DNA of 10,195 nt, from contig JAYNFX010000043.1 of assembly GCA_038106885.1 (NCBI GenBank), positions 1-10,195 of the forward strand. Direction: 5' to 3'. Below the pieces are notes generated by a model that made no database searches, had not been told where the DNA came from, and worked only from the letters and a program-made list of their open reading frames with translations. The translations under genes and the position numbers were made by a program. Source of the DNA: UBA3537 sp038106885. Lineage in GTDB: Bacteria; Bacteroidota; Bacteroidia; Flavobacteriales; Flavobacteriaceae. The number at the start of each line of letters is the position of its first letter. Position 1 is the stretch's first letter. This document shows positions 6,305 through 10,195 of the stretch, piece after piece.

Positions 6305-6372
6305 GTTAAATTAAAATTATAAACTGGTTTAAGGTTCCAAATATGGAAAACCAAAACCGAAATTTAAATGAT
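6305..6372 (+). promoter_or_regulatory. 68-nt intergenic region with imperfect hairpin before rpsH
   Basis: This is the longest gap between genes in the window. It contains an imperfect inverted repeat. GGTTT (6326-6330) can pair with AAACC (6354-6358), GG (6333-6334) with CC (6351-6352), and TTCCA (6335-6339) with TGGAA (6344-6348) around a four-base AATA loop. Internal loops are formed by AA (6331-6332) opposite A6353 and by a two-base AA bulge (6349-6350). The hairpin ends 14 nt before the rpsH ATG. It has no U-tract directly after it, so it is not a standard terminator. It could be a regulatory RNA element, an RNA-processing site or chance. The pairing is seen; any function is inference. 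Confidence 0.35.
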
Positions 6373-6771
6373 ATGAATACAGATCCAATAGCGGATTATT
6401 TAACAAGAATTAGAAATGCTGTAAGAGCAAACCACAGGGTTGTGGAAATTCCTGCATCTAATTTAAAAAAAGAAATGACTAAAATTCTTTTTGATCAAGG
6501 TTATATTTTAAGTTATAAGTTTGATGATTCTACTAGTCAAGGTAGTATCAAAATCGCTTTGAAATATACTAAAGACACAAAGGAATCAGTTATCAAGAAG
6601 ATCCAAAGAATAAGTAAGCCTGGTTTGCGTAAATATGCAAGCTCAAGTGAAATGCCACGAATTTTAAACGGTCTTGGTATTGCTATAGTATCAACTTCTC
6701 ACGGAGTGATGACTGGAAAGCAAGCACAGCGTGAAAATGTTGGTGGTGAAGTTTTATGTTACGTTTATTAA
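6373..6771 (+). CDS. rpsH: Small ribosomal subunit protein uS8 (S8)
   Basis: S8 is a primary binder of the 16S central domain and, in E. coli, the translational repressor of the spc operon. I place the start at 6373, giving a 132-residue protein that opens MNTDPIADYLTRIRNAVRAN, the family N-terminus. An in-frame ATG at 6343 would add ten residues (MENQNRNLND) with no family counterpart, and it lies inside the hairpin described upstream. The core includes EIPASNLKKEMTKILFDQGY (25-44), SIKIALKYTKDTKESVIKKI-type strands, and RISKPGLRKYASSSEMPRIL (79-98). The C-terminal signature is GIAIVSTSHGVMTGKQA, followed by GGEVLCYVY. The next gene, rplF, starts 17 nt downstream. Confidence 0.95.
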   Translation: MNTDPIADYLTRIRNAVRANHRVVEIPASNLKKEMTKILFDQGYILSYKFDDSTSQGSIKIALKYTKDTKESVIKKIQRISKPGLRKYASSSEMPRILNGLGIAIVSTSHGVMTGKQAQRENVGGEVLCYVY

Positions 6772-6788
6772 TATTAAATAATTGAGAA

Positions 6789-7331
6789 ATGTCTAGAATA
6801 GGAAAAAATCCAATTATAATCCCTGAGGGAGTAACTGTTAGTATTGATGAAAGTGTAATAACAGTAAAAGGTAAACTTGGAGAATTATCTCAGGAGTTTT
6901 CTGAGGTTTCATTTAAAATTGAAGATAGTACCATCACTGTAGAAAGATCTTCTGAAAATAAAAATGTCAGAGCTAAACACGGATTGTACAGATCTTTAGT
7001 TTACAACATGATTAAAGGTGTTAGTATAGGATGGACTAAGGAATTAGAACTCGTAGGAGTTGGCTATAGAGCTTCAAATCAAGGGAATAAACTTGACTTA
7101 GCTTTAGGGTTTTCACACAACATTATATTGGATATTGCTCCAGAGGTTAAAGTTGAAACCATTTCTGAAAAGGGTAAAAATCCGATAGTAAAACTTACAT
7201 CTTTGGATAAACAATTAGTTGGTCAAGTTGCTGCTAAAATCCGTGGTTTCAGAAAGCCTGAACCATACAAAGGAAAAGGTATAAAGTTTGTTGGTGAACA
7301 AATAAGAAGAAAAGCAGGTAAATCAGCATAA
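6789..7331 (+). CDS. rplF: Large ribosomal subunit protein uL6 (L6)
   Basis: L6 lies near the base of the L7/L12 stalk and the sarcin-ricin loop, where it supports elongation-factor binding. The 180-residue protein has the two-domain L6 layout. The first domain includes MSRIGKNPIIIPEGVTVSID (1-20) and VRAKHGLYRSLVYNMIKGVS (60-79). The second domain starts around ELELVGVGYRASNQGNKLDL (85-104). The C-terminal signature runs AAKIRGFRKPEPYKGKGIKF (148-167), then VGEQIRRKAGKSA. Length is normal. The upstream bases ATAATTGAGAA give at most a GAG, not a convincing Shine-Dalgarno sequence. A minus-strand ORF over its 3' end is a shadow. Confidence 0.98.
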   Translation: MSRIGKNPIIIPEGVTVSIDESVITVKGKLGELSQEFSEVSFKIEDSTITVERSSENKNVRAKHGLYRSLVYNMIKGVSIGWTKELELVGVGYRASNQGNKLDLALGFSHNIILDIAPEVKVETISEKGKNPIVKLTSLDKQLVGQVAAKIRGFRKPEPYKGKGIKFVGEQIRRKAGKSA

Positions 7332-7342
7332 TAATAATATTT

Positions 7343-7699
7343 ATGGCACTTACAAAAACTCAAAGAAGACAAAGAATTAAAAATAGAATCAGGAAAACAA
7401 TTTCTGGTACTCAAGAACAACCACGACTTGCAGTGTTTCGAAGTAACAAAGAAATTTATGCTCAAGTCGTTAATGACGATACAGGGATTACCTTAGCTGC
7501 GGCATCTACTAGAGACAAAGATTTGAGTTCTTCAAAAGGAACTAAGACTGAGTTGGCTGCGATGGTAGGTAAGTTAGTTGCTGAAAAAGCTATCAAAGCC
7601 GGTATCACTGAGGTTTCTTTCGACAGAGGAGGATACCTATATCATGGAAGAGTAAAATCATTAGCAGAAGGCGCAAGAGAAGCCGGACTTAAATTTTAA
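7343..7699 (+). CDS. rplR: Large ribosomal subunit protein uL18 (L18)
   Basis: L18 binds 5S rRNA with L5 and helps dock it into the central protuberance. The 118-residue product has a basic N-terminus MALTKTQRRQRIKNRIRKTI followed by SGTQEQPRLAVFRSNKEIYA (21-40) and QVVNDDTGITLAAASTRDKD (41-60). It ends with the family segment GGYLYHGRVKSLAEGAREAG (96-115), then LKF. Length and both termini match the family. It lies 11 nt after rplF and only 4 nt before rpsE. Upstream sequence ATAATAATATTT lacks a Shine-Dalgarno sequence. Confidence 0.98.
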   Translation: MALTKTQRRQRIKNRIRKTISGTQEQPRLAVFRSNKEIYAQVVNDDTGITLAAASTRDKDLSSSKGTKTELAAMVGKLVAEKAIKAGITEVSFDRGGYLYHGRVKSLAEGAREAGLKF

Positions 7700-7703
7700 A
7701 AAT

Positions 7704-8228
7704 ATGTATCAAAAATACAAAAGTGCAGAACTCGTTAAACCAAGCGGTTTAGAATTAAAAGATAGACTTGTTGGAGTTCAAAGAGTAACAAAAGTAACAA
7801 AAGGTGGTCGTGCCTTTGGGTTTTCAGCTATAGTTGTCGTTGGAGATGAGGCTGGTGTTGTAGGTCACGGTTTAGGGAAATCAAAAGATGTTGCTAGTGC
7901 GATAGCAAAAGCAGTTGAAGATGCAAAGAAAAATCTTGTACGTATTCCAATTTTGAAAGGAACTCTTCCTCATGAGCAAAAAGGTAAATATGGTGGCGCC
8001 AGAGTAAATTTGATTCCAGCTGCACCTGGTACTGGGGTTATTGCTGGAGGTGCAGTTCGTATTGTACTTGAAGCTGTCGGTGTGCATGATGTATTGTCAA
8101 AATCTCAGGGTTCATCAAATCCTCATAATGTTGTTAAAGCTACATTTGATGCTCTTTTACAGCTACGAGATGCTCATAAAATTGCACGTGATCGCGGAGT
8201 TTCACTTGAAAAGGTTTTTAACGGTTAA
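7704..8228 (+). CDS. rpsE: Small ribosomal subunit protein uS5 (S5)
   Basis: S5 lies at the mRNA entry side of the 30S subunit and affects decoding accuracy and mRNA unwinding. The 174-residue product has the double-stranded-RNA-binding-like N-terminal domain with LKDRLVGVQRVTKVTKGGRA (18-37). It continues FGFSAIVVVGDEAGVVGHGL (38-57), then GKSKDVASAIAKAVEDAKKN (58-77). The C-terminal domain has GTGVIAGGAVRIVLEAVGVH (109-128), DVLSKSQGSSNPHNVVKATF (129-148), and ends RGVSLEKVFNG. The loop at VTKGGRAFGF (31-40) is where spectinomycin resistance changes arise in other species; it looks intact and typical. It starts 4 nt after rplR. Two other ORFs overlapping it (minus strand and another plus frame) are shadows. 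Confidence 0.98.
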   Translation: MYQKYKSAELVKPSGLELKDRLVGVQRVTKVTKGGRAFGFSAIVVVGDEAGVVGHGLGKSKDVASAIAKAVEDAKKNLVRIPILKGTLPHEQKGKYGGARVNLIPAAPGTGVIAGGAVRIVLEAVGVHDVLSKSQGSSNPHNVVKATFDALLQLRDAHKIARDRGVSLEKVFNG

Positions 8229-8240
8229 TTATAACTAGTC

Positions 8241-8420
8241 ATGGGAAAGATTAAAGTAACAAAAGAAAAGAGTGCAATCAACAGAACCAACAAGCAAAAG
8301 CTAACATTGGAAGCTTTAGGGCTCAAGAAAATTGGGCAAACTGTTGAACACGAAGCCACTCCAAACATATTAGGAATGGTTAATAAAGTAAAACATTTAG
8401 TTTCTGTAACTGAAATATAA
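8241..8420 (+). CDS. rpmD: Large ribosomal subunit protein uL30 (L30)
   Basis: L30 is a small 50S protein with a ferredoxin-like fold. I translated this 59-residue gene directly between rpsE and rplO. It starts MGKIKVTKEKSAINRTNKQK, continues LTLEALGLKKIGQTVEHEAT (21-40), and ends PNILGMVNKVKHLVSVTEI. The pattern LEALGLKKIGQTV followed by N-x-x-GMVNKVKHLV is the L30 signature, and the length is exactly usual. Twelve bases separate it from rpsE and 14 from rplO. Not all bacteria keep L30; here it is present and intact. The ATG at 8241 has AACTAGTC upstream and no Shine-Dalgarno sequence. Confidence 0.97.
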   Translation: MGKIKVTKEKSAINRTNKQKLTLEALGLKKIGQTVEHEATPNILGMVNKVKHLVSVTEI

Positions 8421-8434
8421 AAATTAAACTGAAA

Positions 8435-8887
8435 ATGAATTTAAGTAATTTAAAACCAGCAAAAGGTTCAGTTCAAAGTCCAGGCAAACGCGTTGGTCGT
8501 GGACAAGGTTCTGGCAAAGGTGGAACAGCTACTCGAGGTCATAAAGGGGCCAAATCACGTTCTGGATATTCTAGAAAGATAGGGTTTGAAGGTGGTCAAA
8601 TGCCATTACAAAGACGTGTTCCAAAATTTGGTTTCAATAATATAAACAGAAAGGAGTATCAAGGAATCAATCTTGATACTATTCAATCACTTGTTGATAA
8701 TAAAAAAGTTAAGTCAGCTTTAGATTTCAATGCTATTGTTGAATTAAGATTAGCTAGAAAGAATGAATTAGTAAAGATTATGGGTAGGGGTGAGCTTAAA
8801 GCAAAACTTAAGATTTCTGCTCACAAATTTACTGCTTCAGCAAAAGCTTCTATTGAAGCTGCTGGTGGAGAGGCAATAATGATATAA
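8435..8887 (+). CDS. rplO: Large ribosomal subunit protein uL15 (L15)
   Basis: L15 is a late-assembly 50S protein with a long basic N-terminal extension threading through 23S rRNA. The 150-residue product starts MNLSNLKPAKGSVQSPGKRV and carries the glycine-rich segment GRGQGSGKGGTATRGHKGAK (21-40). Next is GFEGGQMPLQRRVPKFGFNN (49-68), the diagnostic motif. The C-terminal globular part ends in LKISAHKFTASAKASIEAAG (124-143), then GEAIMI, the usual family ending. Length is normal. The start context is AAATTAAACTGAAA, A-rich without a Shine-Dalgarno sequence. The secY ATG lies 11 nt downstream. Confidence 0.98.
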   Translation: MNLSNLKPAKGSVQSPGKRVGRGQGSGKGGTATRGHKGAKSRSGYSRKIGFEGGQMPLQRRVPKFGFNNINRKEYQGINLDTIQSLVDNKKVKSALDFNAIVELRLARKNELVKIMGRGELKAKLKISAHKFTASAKASIEAAGGEAIMI

Positions 8888-8898
8888 ATCATAATTAT

Positions 8899-10195
8899 AT
8901 GAAATTTATAGAGACATTAAAAAATGTATGGAAAATAACAGAACTTAAGGATAGAATTATCCTAACCTTAGGATTATTGTTAGTCTATCGTTTTGGTGCT
9001 CAGGTCGTACTTCCTGGTATTGATGCTTCTCAGTTGGGCTCTTTGGCTTCAAACACTGATTCAGGATTATTGGGATTACTTAATGCTTTTACCGGAGGTG
9101 CATTTGCCAAGGCTTCTGTATTTGCCCTTGGAATTATGCCATACATATCTGCTTCCATCGTAGTTCAATTAATGGGTATAGCAATTCCTTATTTGCAAAA
9201 GCTACAGAAGGAAGGTGCTAGTGGGCAAAAGAAAATTACTCAAATTACGAGGTGGTTAACTATTGGTATTTGTTTAGTTCAGGCTCCAGCCTATTTGGCG
9301 AGTTTGCCAAGTTTAATGGGCGGAACTCAAGCTTTTACTCTTGGTCAAAGTGGTGTTTTTTATTTTTCATCTGTCGTTATTTTGGTCACTGGATGTATTT
9401 TTGCTATGTGGTTGGGTGAGAAAATTACTGATAAAGGAGTTGGAAATGGTATTTCTTTACTCATAATGGTTGGTATTATCGCAACAATGCCTTTATCTTT
9501 TGCACAAGAATTTGATTCTGCTGTAAATCAATCTCAAGGAGGGCTTATTAAAATTTTGATTGAAATAGTAATTTGGTTTGCAATCATACTTGCTTCTGTA
9601 TTGCTCGTTATGGCAGTTCGTAGAATTGCTGTGCAATACGCAAGACGTACTGCTTCAGGTAGTTATGAAAAAAATATCATGGGTTCTAGGCAATATATTC
9701 CACTAAAACTTAATGCATCAGGTGTTATGCCTATAATTTTTGCACAAGCAATAATGTTTGTTCCTGGTCTTATAGGCGGATTAGATATTTTAAAAGACTC
9801 TACTGTCGGACAGTGGTTGGTTGCTAACTTTGGAGGAAATAGTATGTTTGGATTGTGGTACAATATAGTATTTGGAATACTGATAATAGTTTTTACTTAT
9901 TTCTACACAGCTATTACTGTGCCTACAAATAAGATGGCAGATGATTTAAAAAGAAGTGGAGGTTTTATACCAGGGATTCGACCTGGTACTGAAACTTCTG
10001 AGTATCTCGACAAAATTATGTCCCAAATCACATTACCAGGATCTATATTTTTAGCTATTATAGCTGTTTTCCCAGCAATAATTATGCAAATAATGGATAT
10101 CCAAGCAGGTTGGGCCTTATTTTTCGGTGGAACATCTTTATTAATTATGGTTGGTGTTGCAATTGATACAATGCAGCAGATAAATTCATACCTTC
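8899..10195 (+). CDS. secY: Protein translocase subunit SecY, 3' end cut by window edge
   Basis: SecY is the channel of the SecYEG translocon in the inner membrane, passing proteins to the periplasm or the lipid bilayer. I read 432 codons from the ATG at 8899 with no stop. Full-length SecY has about 440-450 residues, so only a short C-terminal tail is missing. The start MKFIETLKNVWKITELKDRI is the cytosolic N-terminus. The plug and TM2 region contains FTGGAFAKASVFALGIMPYI (64-83). TM7 and nearby loops include YIPLKLNASGVMPIIFAQAI (266-285). Loop C5 has KRSGGFIPGIRPGTETSEYL (351-370), where Arg361 corresponds to E. coli Arg357, needed for SecA-driven transport. About ten hydrophobic segments can be seen, as expected. 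The gene lies 11 nt after rplO. A minus-strand ORF inside it is a shadow. Confidence 0.97.
   Translation, partial: MKFIETLKNVWKITELKDRIILTLGLLLVYRFGAQVVLPGIDASQLGSLASNTDSGLLGLLNAFTGGAFAKASVFALGIMPYISASIVVQLMGIAIPYLQKLQKEGASGQKKITQITRWLTIGICLVQAPAYLASLPSLMGGTQAFTLGQSGVFYFSSVVILVTGCIFAMWLGEKITDKGVGNGISLLIMVGIIATMPLSFAQEFDSAVNQSQGGLIKILIEIVIWFAIILASVLLVMAVRRIAVQYARRTASGSYEKNIMGSRQYIPLKLNASGVMPIIFAQAIMFVPGLIGGLDILKDSTVGQWLVANFGGNSMFGLWYNIVFGILIIVFTYFYTAITVPTNKMADDLKRSGGFIPGIRPGTETSEYLDKIMSQITLPGSIFLAIIAVFPAIIMQIMDIQAGWALFFGGTSLLIMVGVAIDTMQQINSYL

Noticed and set aside
6305..6342. Rho-independent terminator after rpsN
   Set aside because: The inverted repeat at 6326-6358 is imperfect, not GC-rich, and is not followed by a run of T; the genes downstream continue the same operon.
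7223..7465. 80-codon minus-strand ORF over the rplF-rplR junction
   Set aside because: It is antisense to two clear ribosomal-protein genes, has no family resemblance, and no separate start context.
7881..8238. Minus-strand ORF (7881-8087) and alternative plus-frame ORF (8041-8238) inside rpsE
   Set aside because: Both are covered by the complete, well-matched rpsE frame; their translations have no domain signature.
9663..9863. 66-codon minus-strand ORF inside secY
   Set aside because: The plus-strand frame gives an uninterrupted and highly characteristic SecY sequence through this region.
1..10195. Search for inserted genes, insertion sequences, CRISPR repeats, tRNAs or an unknown system
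   Set aside because: Gene order is the conserved S10-spc order with no extra gene, no long gap and no repeat other than the 15-bp leader repeat.

Overview
The window is a continuous, co-directional block of housekeeping genes: the bacterial S10 ribosomal-protein operon without its first gene, running directly into the spc operon. All 21 genes lie on the + strand in the order rplC-rplD-rplW-rplB-rpsS-rplV-rpsC-rplP-rpmC-rpsQ, then rplN-rplX-rplE-rpsN-rpsH-rplF-rplR-rpsE-rpmD-rplO-secY. The sequence is AT-rich. The protein signatures point to Bacteroidota, most likely class Flavobacteriia: the DHPMGGGEG form of L2, the 89-residue S14 without zinc ligands, S8 starting MNTDPIADYLTRIRNAV, and L4 and L22 sequences that read like flavobacterial ones. 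The absence of Shine-Dalgarno sequences agrees. This assignment comes from recalled family sequences, not from a search.

Layout: bases 1-70 are a non-coding AT-rich leader that includes a 15-bp tandem repeat abutting the rplC start. Bases 71-4780 hold the S10-type genes, and 4783-10195 the spc-type genes. The window ends inside secY, probably only some 10-20 codons short of its stop. Gaps between genes are mostly 2-18 nt, with one 1-nt overlap (rplC/rplD). There is no terminator-like hairpin or clear promoter between the S10 and spc parts (only 2 nt separate rpsQ and rplN), so they look like one transcription unit. The exception is a 68-nt gap between rpsN and rpsH that contains an imperfect inverted repeat just before the rpsH start.

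The genes work together as a ribosome-building unit. L2, L3, L4, L22, L23, L29, L16, L14, L24, L5, L6, L18, L30 and L15 go to the 50S subunit. S3, S5, S8, S14, S17 and S19 go to the 30S subunit. SecY forms the membrane channel that receives nascent chains from ribosomes. Two genes, rpmD and secY, were found by reading the sequence between and after the longer ORFs.

I found no mobile element, CRISPR array, RNA gene, phage gene or novel multi-gene system. The points worth a second look are small: the leader repeat, the hairpin before rpsH, uniform SD-less initiation, and lineage-type substitutions in L2 and L3.
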